Shown: piece by piece, positions 8,857 through 17,095 of the stretch
Layout of the letters: each line of letters begins with the position of its first letter
Numbering within the stretch: position 1 is the first letter of the stretch
Source: Nitrosomonas ureae
GTDB taxonomy: Bacteria > Pseudomonadota > Gammaproteobacteria > Burkholderiales > Nitrosomonadaceae
Reading direction: 5' to 3'
Assembly: GCF_900108305.1 (NCBI RefSeq)
Contig: NZ_FNUX01000024.1
Location: 1 to 46,771 of the forward strand
DNA length: 46,771 bases
Position numbers and translations under genes: made by a program
Notes under the pieces: model-generated
The model's database searches: none
The model's input: the letters and a program-made list of their open reading frames with translations, nothing else
Told to the model about the DNA's origin: nothing

Positions 8857-11139
8857 TTACCTGACCAATGTCCGTTTTTGTTTGATTTCCTGCTGCTTAG
8901 GTTCATTATGGACTTGTAACTTCAATAAGCTGTCCTGTTTAGCCTGCTGAGATGCTTTTTCAACAACCGATCCAACTTGTCGTTTGACAGCCTCAATACC
9001 CAGAGTGCTCTTATTCGCCAGATCATTAAAATCACTAAGTTTCTGTGACACTTGCTCATAAGGTGCAAATGTCGGAAAGACTACCCCACCATTCACCTGC
9101 TGGGCAGCTTCCATCGCTTTTTCCTTACCTGGATTTAAGCCATTAACTGATTCTTGTGTGAAATCATCATCACCTGCGATCACAATCGGTTTCTGTGGGT
9201 ATTTGTCATGCAAAACTTGAGCAACTTTGGACAAATTTCCTGAATCAAACGCGGCAACAACGGGAGCACCTAGTGCTTGGGATAGCGTGTCTGCAGTTGC
9301 ATAGCCTTCTGCGATTACAATCGCCTTAACGTTGTCGAGTGCAGCCAAACCCCGATATTCACTATCAACCACATAGAAATTGCTTTCTTTTTTGCTACCT
9401 GTTACAAAAAACTTGGCCCCACTTGGTTGTATCGTTTGCACTGTCCAGGTTTGTCCATTGATGTCTTCTGCCGGTAGCAACAAATCACCGGCTGTTAAAA
9501 CGATGCTGCCTGGGTTTTCTTCACGTAATGCCTTGGCTTCCTTCCAGTCTTTACCAATTTTAATCATAGAATCAGCGGGCAAAGCATCTACATTCTCAGG
9601 TACGATTCTCAAATCACCTGGCCGTGCATTCTTATCCAATAGGTAAGGATGTTCAGAATCCGCAAGTGGTGCGATTGCCAGTAATTCCTTGATAGCTTCC
9701 GCAACTTTCAATTGCTGCTCGTGTTGCTCGGCTTTTCTACCTTGCTGTTTGATGGCGGCATTTATTACAAGGGCGGCTTTTTGCTCATCCGTTAAAGAAT
9801 ATCCTTTCGCCTTCCAGCGTGTCTCAAGCCCTGACCGATTATTCTTGAAATATCCGGCAGGATGCCCGTCCAGATGTGCCACATAAAACCCGGATTTTTC
9901 ACCGGGCTTGTCACCGATAACCTTGACCCGGTGTTTGCTGCCATCCATTAGCGGATGATTGTCCTCAACAACGCAACCGTGAGAGCGCAGTAAGTCGGCA
10001 AATTCAGCTTCAGGCGACATAGCGGGATCCTGCTGTCTGGAAACATTCTCAGGCAGCCAACCCTGCAAGGTGTGAATATCCGCTTCTGGCCCTACATACC
10101 AGGCTTTAGCCGTATTATCCCAGCAAGCACCGGCAGCTTTCGCCAGATCTTTTTCTGCATAAGGAACAAATAGGTATTTACGTGAATCTGCATCATTTTG
10201 CTGGTTGGTCTGATCCATCGTGATTTCCTCCTGATCAACAATTTCCTGTTGCTGTAAGAATGATAGTACATAATCCTTGATTTTTTCAGCATCAGCCGCC
10301 GCTCTAAAAATCTCTTTCGGGTCTTCTTCCAATACCTTGATCCATGAACACACATAAGCAGCATGTTGTTCTGGATCATGACCAATGCACAATTCGCCCC
10401 CTAGCAACATACTGGCAATCTCAGCACGCAATTCTTCTTTTGCATAACCTTCGCTACCGAATGGATGTAAGAGATCACGATTCAGACGTGTTTCTGATCC
10501 ACTCCAATGTCCCAGTTCATGTAGGGCCGTTGCGTAATACCGATCCGGTGTCGGAAACTGGTGCTTATGCGGCAAATGAATGCTATCCGTTGATGGCCGG
10601 TAAAATGCGCGGTCATTTTCACCATGATGGATGACGGCATTGGATTGTTGCAATATTTGTTCGGCACGATCCAGCGGCTCCCAATCGGGGGCCTTAATTT
10701 CAAGCTTGGGCAAGTTATCAATCTGCTCAGCATTGAATACGGATGCATAAAATACTCTCGGACGCTCAAGTTTTACCTGTTCTTTAATTTGCCTACCCTC
10801 GCTATCCAGAACAGGATTGCCGTTGTCATCTTTTTTGATGCGCTCATCCGCAAATTTCCAATGCTGCACCAGTGTGCTTTTTTCACCTTTACGAACCTGG
10901 GCGCCAAAGTTTACTGCCTGCTTGTACGTCAGCCAGCGCGGATCAGTGCGCCCCTGACACATCAATTGCAACACATTAATGCCCTTGTAGTTTTTACCCG
11001 TTGTTGGGTTATTCGGTAATGTTAAAAGTGGGTCTCCTGGCTGCCACGGCTTTTGCCAAGGTGCGGTGCCCTTCTTTAGTTGCTCAATCAAATTTTCGGC
11101 TATTTGCTCATGAAAAGTCTTTTTGATTTTTTCCATCAC
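8857..11139 (-). CDS. ArdC-like antirestriction domain fused to DUF5710 and a Toprim primase-type domain
   Basis: A 760-residue multidomain protein. Residues 1-140 are the ArdC N-terminal ssDNA-binding domain (DUF1738; GTAPWQKPWQPGDP). Residues 150-290 are a zincin-like metallopeptidase with HELGHWSG (207-214) and a downstream Glu near 236-240. Residues 320-363 are a DUF5710 module (KYLFVPYAEKDLAKAAGACW). Residues 470-690 match TraC/phage-type Toprim domains, with Glu611 (IAEGYATADTL) and the acidic triad at 657-659 (AGDDD). ArdC proteins protect incoming ssDNA from restriction, and TraC-type primases are sent into recipients. The fusion therefore suits establishment after conjugation. No helicase motif is seen. 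Confidence 0.85.
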   Translation of the reverse strand: MMEKIKKTFHEQIAENLIEQLKKGTAPWQKPWQPGDPLLTLPNNPTTGKNYKGINVLQLMCQGRTDPRWLTYKQAVNFGAQVRKGEKSTLVQHWKFADERIKKDDNGNPVLDSEGRQIKEQVKLERPRVFYASVFNAEQIDNLPKLEIKAPDWEPLDRAEQILQQSNAVIHHGENDRAFYRPSTDSIHLPHKHQFPTPDRYYATALHELGHWSGSETRLNRDLLHPFGSEGYAKEELRAEIASMLLGGELCIGHDPEQHAAYVCSWIKVLEEDPKEIFRAAADAEKIKDYVLSFLQQQEIVDQEEITMDQTNQQNDADSRKYLFVPYAEKDLAKAAGACWDNTAKAWYVGPEADIHTLQGWLPENVSRQQDPAMSPEAEFADLLRSHGCVVEDNHPLMDGSKHRVKVIGDKPGEKSGFYVAHLDGHPAGYFKNNRSGLETRWKAKGYSLTDEQKAALVINAAIKQQGRKAEQHEQQLKVAEAIKELLAIAPLADSEHPYLLDKNARPGDLRIVPENVDALPADSMIKIGKDWKEAKALREENPGSIVLTAGDLLLPAEDINGQTWTVQTIQPSGAKFFVTGSKKESNFYVVDSEYRGLAALDNVKAIVIAEGYATADTLSQALGAPVVAAFDSGNLSKVAQVLHDKYPQKPIVIAGDDDFTQESVNGLNPGKEKAMEAAQQVNGGVVFPTFAPYEQVSQKLSDFNDLANKSTLGIEAVKRQVGSVVEKASQQAKQDSLLKLQVHNEPKQQEIKQKRTLVR

Positions 11140-11149
11140 GCATTAACCC

Positions 11150-11359
11150 CTATACTTGTTGGTCTATCACGCTATCCAATGCATCTTGTTCGCTCAGAGC
11201 ATCTTCCACAAAGGCCCCAATCCTTTCAGCTTCCATTGGATCAAATTCAGCCTGAAAGCCGGGTATTTCAGCGTCCTGAAGCTTCGCATCTATGATCTCG
11301 TCCATGATCTTCAGGTCTTCCACCGACATCCCATTTATCCCATTTTTTGTCTTATTCAT
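11150..11359 (-). CDS. Small acidic protein of unknown function
   Basis: A 69-residue, strongly acidic protein ([20 protein letters not shown] and [19 protein letters not shown]). I chose ATG at 11359 rather than the GTG at 11368 because AGGAG lies 8 bases before it. The AGGAG is inside the last codons of the upstream KfrB-domain gene, which suggests translational coupling. It ends 10 bases before the ArdC-like gene. I recognise no family. Its charge would fit a DNA mimic or chaperone partner, but that is speculation. Confidence 0.6.
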   Translation of the reverse strand: MNKTKNGINGMSVEDLKIMDEIIDAKLQDAEIPGFQAEFDPMEAERIGAFVEDALSEQDALDSVIDQQV

Positions 11360-11364
11360 GTTAC

Positions 11365-11724
11365 TCACTCCTGTAAGGAATTTATAGGCGATGATTTACT
11401 AAGATTCAAAATTAATTGGTTATTGTCGTACCGAATAGAAACATTCTTGCCAATGGGTGGTTTGGTTTTAAATGGTTTCAGTTTGTGTGTGATAAATCCT
11501 TTATCTACTTTTTGATAAACAATTTCTTTTTCTTTGTCTATATAAAGAATGATTCCTTCATAAACGGTATTGTTTGCTTCAGCTTCTTTTGACAAAAATA
11601 TGTTATAAACACCCGCCACAATACCTTTTTCAACCTTCTTTATTGTGCCCACAGTTTCCCATCCCGGGCCATTGTGGCTTTGCAAAATTCGAAACCCATT
11701 CATTACGATCATTCTCTGTTTCAT
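11365..11724 (-). CDS. KfrB-domain protein (copy 1)
   Basis: A 119-residue protein that begins [15 protein letters not shown] and contains [15 protein letters not shown] and [15 protein letters not shown]. This pattern is shared with KfrB/TraO-like plasmid proteins and with the second copy at 26602-26952 (MKKRLLVMNGQKLVQ, KPGIYNLYNA, VLYQKNGSHYIKH). The function is unknown; in IncP plasmids KfrB belongs to an accessory stability locus. It sits between the lytic transglycosylase gene and the ArdC cluster, on the same strand. The two copies are clearly divergent, so this is not a recent duplication. Confidence 0.6.
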   Translation of the reverse strand: MKQRMIVMNGFRILQSHNGPGWETVGTIKKVEKGIVAGVYNIFLSKEAEANNTVYEGIILYIDKEKEIVYQKVDKGFITHKLKPFKTKPPIGKNVSIRYDNNQLILNLSKSSPINSLQE

Positions 11725-11850
11725 TCCTGGTCTATTCCCACAAAGGATTCATAGGATTTTGCCTGTCATTTAGGCGGAACTCAAATAACATTACCGTTGC
11801 GTGACATAGATAGGTTATTCACAGTTCTATCCACGGGATTTGTTAGTAAC

Positions 11851-12294
11851 TTATTTTTTCTGGTTGTCCGCTGTCATAAAACTATTTTCCAGCCAATCCG
11901 CCCATCTAACAGCTTTAGCCATCAAGTCAGCCCGATACTTTGCATTAACTTTTGGCGTACGCGAATGATAATTGGCCGCTTTTGTCCATAAATCGCCTTT
12001 ATCCTGCTTGATATGCAGACGTATTCGCCAAGCTGCCAGATCATAGGGATAGCAACCGGGTTGTGCGACATCTTTAGTTGTGATCCCGTATCGTGCCAAA
12101 TCGCCCAGATAGGCCGTATTGAATTGCATAGAACCCACATCATGGGTTCCATTGCGATTTTTCACCCATTGTCCCGGTTTGCCCCCTTCTTTTTCCGCAA
12201 TGGCCAAAAGTATATTGGCCGGTATTTCGTATTTGATCGCCGCCGTGATTGAACACACGATTCTATCTTGCTGATCGGGTGGCAAATCCATCAT
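11851..12294 (-). CDS. trbN: VirB1/TrbN-like lytic transglycosylase
   Basis: A 147-residue SLT-fold protein. It opens the peptidoglycan for the transfer channel. The catalytic glutamate is probably Glu36 in AIAEKEGGKPG, followed by DVGSMQFN, the motif corresponding to the GLMQ block of lytic transglycosylases. A later conserved region reads AANYHSRTPKVNAKYRADLM. No clear signal peptide is visible, which is common for short VirB1-like proteins. It is the last gene of the transfer block and lies 4 bases after the OmpA-like lipoprotein gene. In RP4 the trbN transglycosylase is likewise downstream of trbL. Confidence 0.8.
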   Translation of the reverse strand: MMDLPPDQQDRIVCSITAAIKYEIPANILLAIAEKEGGKPGQWVKNRNGTHDVGSMQFNTAYLGDLARYGITTKDVAQPGCYPYDLAAWRIRLHIKQDKGDLWTKAANYHSRTPKVNAKYRADLMAKAVRWADWLENSFMTADNQKK

Positions 12295-12297
12295 GGA

Positions 12298-13038
12298 TTA
12301 ATACGCCGGTTGCTGAATATATCGTTGCTGATCCTGATCCTGCGGCAGTTCTTGTTCTTGTACTTGTGGCTGCTGTTGTGGTGGCTGTGGTTGCGCTTCT
12401 TTCACCAGAATCTCGACCCGACGATTTTTTGCTCTATTTTCAGGGGAAGTGTTGGGTGCTACCGGCTCAGCAGAACCGCGACCATCAATACTGATACGAT
12501 TGGATGCAATGCCCTGACTTACCAGATACGCACGTGTACTGGCAGCGCGATTGACCGATAAAGGGTTATTAATGGAATCATTGCCGGTATCATCGGTATA
12601 ACCAATAACGGTTACCTGGGAATCTGGATTACTCATGAGTCCTGCGGCCAAGCTATTGAGTACCGGATGCATTTCAGGTTTTATGGTGGATTGCCCGGTA
12701 TCAAAGGAAATATCGCTGGGAACATTGACTTTTAGCTGATTGTCGGGGGTTTGAGTCACCGAAACTTTTGTGCCTTCGGTCGCCGCTTCCATTTTCCTTT
12801 TTTGTTCTTCCATCCGGTTGGACCAGATATAGCCACCCACTGCCCCAACACCCGCACCAATTCCGGCACCCAGAGCAGGGTCTCCGGCTATAGCACCAAT
12901 AATGGCACCAACCGCGGCACCCGCGCCCGTACCCATGACCGTTCCTTTTGCTGTGCTTTGCTGCGATTCGCTCATAGTGGCACAGCCACCCAGCGCAAAC
13001 ACAAGCACGAAGACATACAGAATTGATTTGTTATGCAT
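12298..13038 (-). CDS. OmpA-like outer-membrane lipoprotein with glycine-zipper segment
   Basis: I start at ATG 13038: it yields a clean lipoprotein signal (MHNKSILYVFVLVFALGGC, lipidation at Cys19), whereas the GTG at 13068 only adds a polar extension. A glycine-zipper stretch (GTGAGAAVGAIIGAIAGDPA) follows at about residues 35-75. An OmpA C-terminal peptidoglycan-binding domain spans about 95-215 (SFDTGQSTIKPEM, and GRGSAEPVAPNTSPENRAKNRR near its end). The tail is rich in Gln and Pro. It would tether the transfer channel to the wall. RP4 has no such gene in Tra2, so it is an addition here, placed between trbL and the transglycosylase. Confidence 0.85.
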   Translation of the reverse strand: MHNKSILYVFVLVFALGGCATMSESQQSTAKGTVMGTGAGAAVGAIIGAIAGDPALGAGIGAGVGAVGGYIWSNRMEEQKRKMEAATEGTKVSVTQTPDNQLKVNVPSDISFDTGQSTIKPEMHPVLNSLAAGLMSNPDSQVTVIGYTDDTGNDSINNPLSVNRAASTRAYLVSQGIASNRISIDGRGSAEPVAPNTSPENRAKNRRVEILVKEAQPQPPQQQPQVQEQELPQDQDQQRYIQQPAY

Positions 13039-13064
13039 AACAATCCCATCATTTAGATTCTTCC

Positions 13065-14204
13065 TCACTTGGGTTTCCTTGTCAGATGATCATCAGGGAC
13101 TTCCCATGGATCATGGGATACAGTTTGTGCGCTGCCGTCCGGATTCGGCGTGGCAAAAGGGGTTCCACCAGTATCGATAGATTTCGCCGCATCGGTAGCC
13201 ACTGCTCCAGCCGCAGCCATTTGACGAGCGCCCTCCGCTAAATAAGTCGCGCCCATACTGGCAACAGCCATGGTGGCTGCGGCTGCCCCTACTACCTGAC
13301 CACCGCTATAGTTCCCTACCCCTCCGGCATTAATACTGCTACCTGTAATAATTCCAGCTATCATGGGCGGTAGTTTTGAAACCAGGAAATAAAAGGCAAC
13401 AGCAAAAATTAACATCACGCCCAATTCTTCAAAGTTCATGATGTTTTTACTCATTTTTCCATAATAATTGGTCAGAAAATCACTTCCAATCCCAACAATC
13501 AACGTCATAACCAGCAACTGGATACCAATGCCTAAAACTGTTTTGTAGTAATTAATGGCAAAATCGGTGGTCCAGCGAGCTCCACCAAAACCCAAAAAGA
13601 AAATCCCCGCATATAAAAGTACCCATGACGAAATCAGCAGCAATAACATGTTGACTGCTATGACTGTCAGAATGATTACAATAATGAGCGTAAGGACGAA
13701 GGCAATGAAGCTGTCAATAGGACTCCAAAAAGATATATTCTGGAGGAATAGATGCCACATTTTGATACCTACCTCAACAATATTGCCGTGACCCGAGCCG
13801 GTTTGTCCGGATGCCTGATTACCCAATATCTGCATGGAAGTAATAATTGATCCGGCAATGTTGTGCCCTGATACAGCATTGGTCAGCAGCCAGAAGAAAA
13901 ACCCTGTAAATATGATGAATCGGGTAAATTCAGCAAAGAATTCGCCAATATCCGCTTGGCGCAATGCCATCATGCCAAACGTCCACACCATGGAAATTAA
14001 CACCAACGTCCAGAACAAACGAATGGCTACGCCCTCTAAAATAGTGTGCCATCCTTTTGCTTTGGTTAAAAATTTTTGAGCAACTTGGTCCAGTACACTT
14101 TGATTAGTTACGGGATCAATATAGGCTAATTCAGCAAATGCACCAGTTGAGAGCAGCATCAGCCCCAAAGCACTAAAAAAAAGATATAGGCTCGATTTCT
14201 TCAC
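13065..14204 (-). CDS. trbL: TrbL (VirB6-type) inner-membrane channel protein
   Basis: A 379-residue polytopic protein with an N-terminal signal (MKKSSLYLFFSALGLMLLS, cleaved near AFA) and about six hydrophobic segments between residues 60 and 290. The most hydrophobic is FIAFVLTLIIVIILTVIAVN. The motif FFLGFGGARWTTDFAINYYK is typical of TrbL/VirB6. The C-terminal 90 residues are Gly/Ala-rich and soluble. TrbL forms the inner-membrane part of the mating channel. It is shorter than RP4 TrbL (about 530) mainly in this tail. It is followed closely by the lipoprotein gene. Confidence 0.9.
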   Translation of the reverse strand: MKKSSLYLFFSALGLMLLSTGAFAELAYIDPVTNQSVLDQVAQKFLTKAKGWHTILEGVAIRLFWTLVLISMVWTFGMMALRQADIGEFFAEFTRFIIFTGFFFWLLTNAVSGHNIAGSIITSMQILGNQASGQTGSGHGNIVEVGIKMWHLFLQNISFWSPIDSFIAFVLTLIIVIILTVIAVNMLLLLISSWVLLYAGIFFLGFGGARWTTDFAINYYKTVLGIGIQLLVMTLIVGIGSDFLTNYYGKMSKNIMNFEELGVMLIFAVAFYFLVSKLPPMIAGIITGSSINAGGVGNYSGGQVVGAAAATMAVASMGATYLAEGARQMAAAGAVATDAAKSIDTGGTPFATPNPDGSAQTVSHDPWEVPDDHLTRKPK

Positions 14205-14236
14205 AGGTTGATCCTCTTATCACTAGATTTCTATTG

Positions 14237-14431
14237 CTACTTTACTTCTTGAAGTTCGATAGGATTACCTGATGCATCAACAGGCCCATCCACAGTCCAG
14301 CGTATTGCGTCTCCTTTAAGTTCCGGTTTAGGTTCCTTAAGCTCCAAATATCCCTTAGGCTCCTGACAACCAGCCAAGGTCAGAAGCAAAGTCGCATTCA
14401 TCGCAATAATGATGGTTTGGATTGTTTTCAT
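14237..14431 (-). CDS. trbK: Small TrbK-like lipoprotein (probable entry exclusion)
   Basis: A 64-residue lipoprotein with signal peptide MKTIQTIIIAMNATLLLTLA and a lipobox ending at Cys22 (LAGC). The mature part is about 42 residues (YLELKEPKPELKGDAIRWTV). TrbK in RP4 is a lipoprotein of similar size, encoded between trbJ and trbL, that blocks entry of a second copy of the plasmid. The assignment rests on position, size and lipobox; such proteins diverge too fast for sequence recognition. Confidence 0.65.
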   Translation of the reverse strand: MKTIQTIIIAMNATLLLTLAGCQEPKGYLELKEPKPELKGDAIRWTVDGPVDASGNPIELQEVK

Positions 14432-14463
14432 GATTGTGTCCTTTGGTTTTAAATTAAATTAAA

Positions 14464-15261
14464 TTAAAATGCGTCTCTGACATTCCAGATTTTTGGTGCC
14501 GGAAAATTAATTGGACTTAGGCGTTTGGTTGCAGCCTGATGTGCGGCTTGCTGCATGGCTTCTCGATCCGTTTGCGCCTGATTTCTTGCATTTTCTGCGT
14601 TAAACTGTGCAATCATCATGGTGCGCAGTTGCAACAGTTGATTGGACTGATAGGCCGCCAATTGATTGGCGTACTGAATCGCTTCCAACTGCCCGCCTGC
14701 AGTTTCAGCCCGCGATTGCAGCAATTGCAAATGCGCGGCATCAAGAGGTACTCCGTCTTGATGGATTTCCAAGCCCCGCAATGATGCATCATTAGCACTT
14801 TTTTGCGCGTTGGTGCTGGTTGTTTGCCCTTGCTTGATCAAATCCCAGGCGGTGTCTGAGCAATTACCCCCGAGATTAAAACAGGGTGAACCACTGTAAT
14901 AACTCGCGTTTCGGTACCGGTTCAGATAGTTCTCTACCCCGCCCTGATCTTGATAATATTTAAGGGTATTGGACGCTTGAACTAACCGATTCATCGTATA
15001 TTCCGCTTTGGCCCAAACATAAGCCGCCGGTGCTACCGTGTTTCTGAGCATGTTTTCATATTGCTGCAATTGCGTTCGATACTGATCGATCTGCTTGAGC
15101 CGCATCTCTACACTCTCATAAGCGGTAACCGTAGTCTGTTTTATGTTGGATAGATCAATCACAGCCATCCCCCCTGCCCGGCTTATGGATGAATACCCAG
15201 CGTCGCCGGTTGCAAGCAGGATTGCTACCCCAAGGGCGGTTAGATTCTTACGGTTTATCAT
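14464..15261 (-). CDS. trbJ: TrbJ (VirB5-type) transfer protein
   Basis: A 265-residue exported protein. A signal peptide (LTALGVAILLATGDAGYSS) is followed by long helices typical of TrbJ (VEMRLKQIDQYRTQLQQYEN; ANQLAAYQSNQLLQLRTMMI). VirB5/TrbJ proteins sit at the pilus tip or in the periplasm. Two cysteines (PCFNLGGNC) may form a disulfide. Its start has a strong ribosome-binding site (AAGGAG, 8 bases before ATG). It lies between trbI and trbK, as in RP4. Confidence 0.88.
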   Translation of the reverse strand: MINRKNLTALGVAILLATGDAGYSSISRAGGMAVIDLSNIKQTTVTAYESVEMRLKQIDQYRTQLQQYENMLRNTVAPAAYVWAKAEYTMNRLVQASNTLKYYQDQGGVENYLNRYRNASYYSGSPCFNLGGNCSDTAWDLIKQGQTTSTNAQKSANDASLRGLEIHQDGVPLDAAHLQLLQSRAETAGGQLEAIQYANQLAAYQSNQLLQLRTMMIAQFNAENARNQAQTDREAMQQAAHQAATKRLSPINFPAPKIWNVRDAF

Positions 15262-15278
15262 GCGAGATGCTCCTTGGA

Positions 15279-16655
15279 TTAATAATCAAATGATTGATAT
15301 GGTTTAGTAAACACCAGGTCCTTGGTGACAATGACGTTGAATCTAAACCCTGGACGTATTTCCAGTGTGGGCGCAATATTCAGGTTTTTCATCATTAAGC
15401 GCGTGGTGGCTTGGCCCAGTTGCTGGCCTAGCGATTGACTTAATATGCTACCGGCATTTTGCCGCCCGAAGACACCCCCTCCCCCGGCATCACGCTGACT
15501 GTACGTGGCACCGGCAATCACAGCCGACATCAATAAAGCTGAACCAAATATGCGCAAATAATGATTATTCACCTGATCCTTGAATCCCACCTGACCGATA
15601 CCGTCAGCACCCGGCATCGCACCGATATCCATGGTCTTGCCATCCGGGAAGATAATCCGTTGCCAGGCCACCAGCACGCGCGATTGGCCATAGGCGACCT
15701 CACTGGAATATTCTCCAACCAGCCGCGCACCTTGAGGTACCAGACGGTGTTTGCCAATGGGCGTGTCATAAATGTCCTGGCTGACTTGTGCCATGATCTG
15801 GCCGGGCAGTTCTGAATTAATACCGGAAATAAGCACTGCCGGTATGACAAATCCGGTCAGCAGGCTATACGGTGTTTCGGGTGCTGCTGGTTGGCTATTC
15901 AACGCCCAACGATTCCCCTGCCCTGTTGCATCAAAGTTTGCATAATCATTATTGGGTCTTTTTGAATCGGCGTCGATTAATTCCGGCGCCAAACTATTCA
16001 TGCTATCCAGGCCATCCAGACTATCCCGGCCACTGATAGCCCCACTGTCTCTGATGTGTTGCAATCGCGCCAGATAATTAGCGGCAGGATCATCTTTGAC
16101 TTGTGCGTCGACTTGTTGTCTGACCGCGGCTATTCGCGCCAAGGCTTCTTCCCTGTTAGGGGTGGATGTTAAGGCTGAACCCGCACTGCGCGGTGCTTCC
16201 ATTGGCACATGTGTTTTTGCTTTGACCGCTTGCTCGAATAGCTGCAATTTCATCATGCGAATATGCTCTAAATCCGGGTTAATTTCTTGCATGCTGAGCG
16301 ATGTGGGCGGTGGCAAAGGCGGTAAATCCAAATTGTCATGATTACCAGGGCGTGCAATGATGATTTCGGATGGTAAATCCAGCGCAGGTTCCATCGGTGC
16401 CGGTCTTTCTGGCTCAATAAAACCTTCCTTGTATTCACCGGTAATAAACGCGGCCAGTGTATTACTCGATCCCGTTTTTTTGCTTTCCTCGGCGTTCGCG
16501 GATTCTCGCGGTTCTGCGCGGTTCATCGCCACTATCATCATGATCAGCAAAAAGACCAGCATAATCCCGACAACAATATAAATCGGTAGGTTGTTAACCC
16601 GGCGCACACCCGATGACGAGACGGTATCAGGCGATGTGTCAGCAGCCATGCTCAT
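15279..16655 (-). CDS. trbI: TrbI (VirB10-type) envelope-spanning core protein
   Basis: A 458-residue protein with one N-terminal membrane segment (LPIYIVVGIMLVFLLIMMIV, about residues 24-43), a periplasmic linker with Pro-rich parts (PPLPPPTSLS), and the conserved C-terminal VirB10 domain from about residue 255 (LLTGFVIPAVLISGINSELP; RLVPQGARLVGEYSSEV). VirB10 proteins span both membranes and sense ATP use by the motor proteins. It starts one base after trbH ends, with AAGGA 5 bases ahead of ATG. Confidence 0.93.
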   Translation of the reverse strand: MSMAADTSPDTVSSSGVRRVNNLPIYIVVGIMLVFLLIMMIVAMNRAEPRESANAEESKKTGSSNTLAAFITGEYKEGFIEPERPAPMEPALDLPSEIIIARPGNHDNLDLPPLPPPTSLSMQEINPDLEHIRMMKLQLFEQAVKAKTHVPMEAPRSAGSALTSTPNREEALARIAAVRQQVDAQVKDDPAANYLARLQHIRDSGAISGRDSLDGLDSMNSLAPELIDADSKRPNNDYANFDATGQGNRWALNSQPAAPETPYSLLTGFVIPAVLISGINSELPGQIMAQVSQDIYDTPIGKHRLVPQGARLVGEYSSEVAYGQSRVLVAWQRIIFPDGKTMDIGAMPGADGIGQVGFKDQVNNHYLRIFGSALLMSAVIAGATYSQRDAGGGGVFGRQNAGSILSQSLGQQLGQATTRLMMKNLNIAPTLEIRPGFRFNVIVTKDLVFTKPYQSFDY

Positions 16656-16656
16656 A

Positions 16657-17094
16657 TTATTCCTTGCGCACCCAATAACCTGCTGGGTTTATGGTGTTCT
16701 CGCTGGAAATATACGCGCGAGTCAGCACATGCTGATCTACCAGAACTGTGAGGCGGTATAAGCCGTCCATGCGGTCAAAGATATACCCAAGTGTCATGCC
16801 ACCCGATGAAGATGTATCCGTTGAAGTGTTATGGCTTGGCTTTTGATGCTCAATAATGGCATAGCCCCCGGTTCGCAAACTTTCCACTAAAGCATCGCCA
16901 AATGAATCCGTCGTTGGGTGTTGCAGATTGAATTGAGTGCTCGCCGGTGGATAAAGCGCTATCAGTTGCTGCGTCACATCATGAGCGATGCTTTTGTTGT
17001 GAGTATCATCGTTCGCCGCCACAAAATTGCCGTATGGTGTGGTGGCACAACCGGCCAGCATGAATAGCAAAATAGGCATTGATAACCGCAACAT
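16657..17094 (-). CDS. trbH: TrbH-like lipoprotein of the conjugation core
   Basis: A 145-residue protein with a lipoprotein signal (MLRLSMPILLFMLAGC, Cys16). The mature part contains LIALYPPASTQFNLQHPT and GYAIIEHQ, in agreement with TrbH, which acts as the VirB7-like lipoprotein of the outer-membrane complex. It lies exactly between trbG and trbI, with 1-base gaps, as in RP4. The sequence match is modest; order and lipobox carry the call. Confidence 0.85.
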   Translation of the reverse strand: MLRLSMPILLFMLAGCATTPYGNFVAANDDTHNKSIAHDVTQQLIALYPPASTQFNLQHPTTDSFGDALVESLRTGGYAIIEHQKPSHNTSTDTSSSGGMTLGYIFDRMDGLYRLTVLVDQHVLTRAYISSENTINPAGYWVRKE

Positions 17095-17095
17095 T

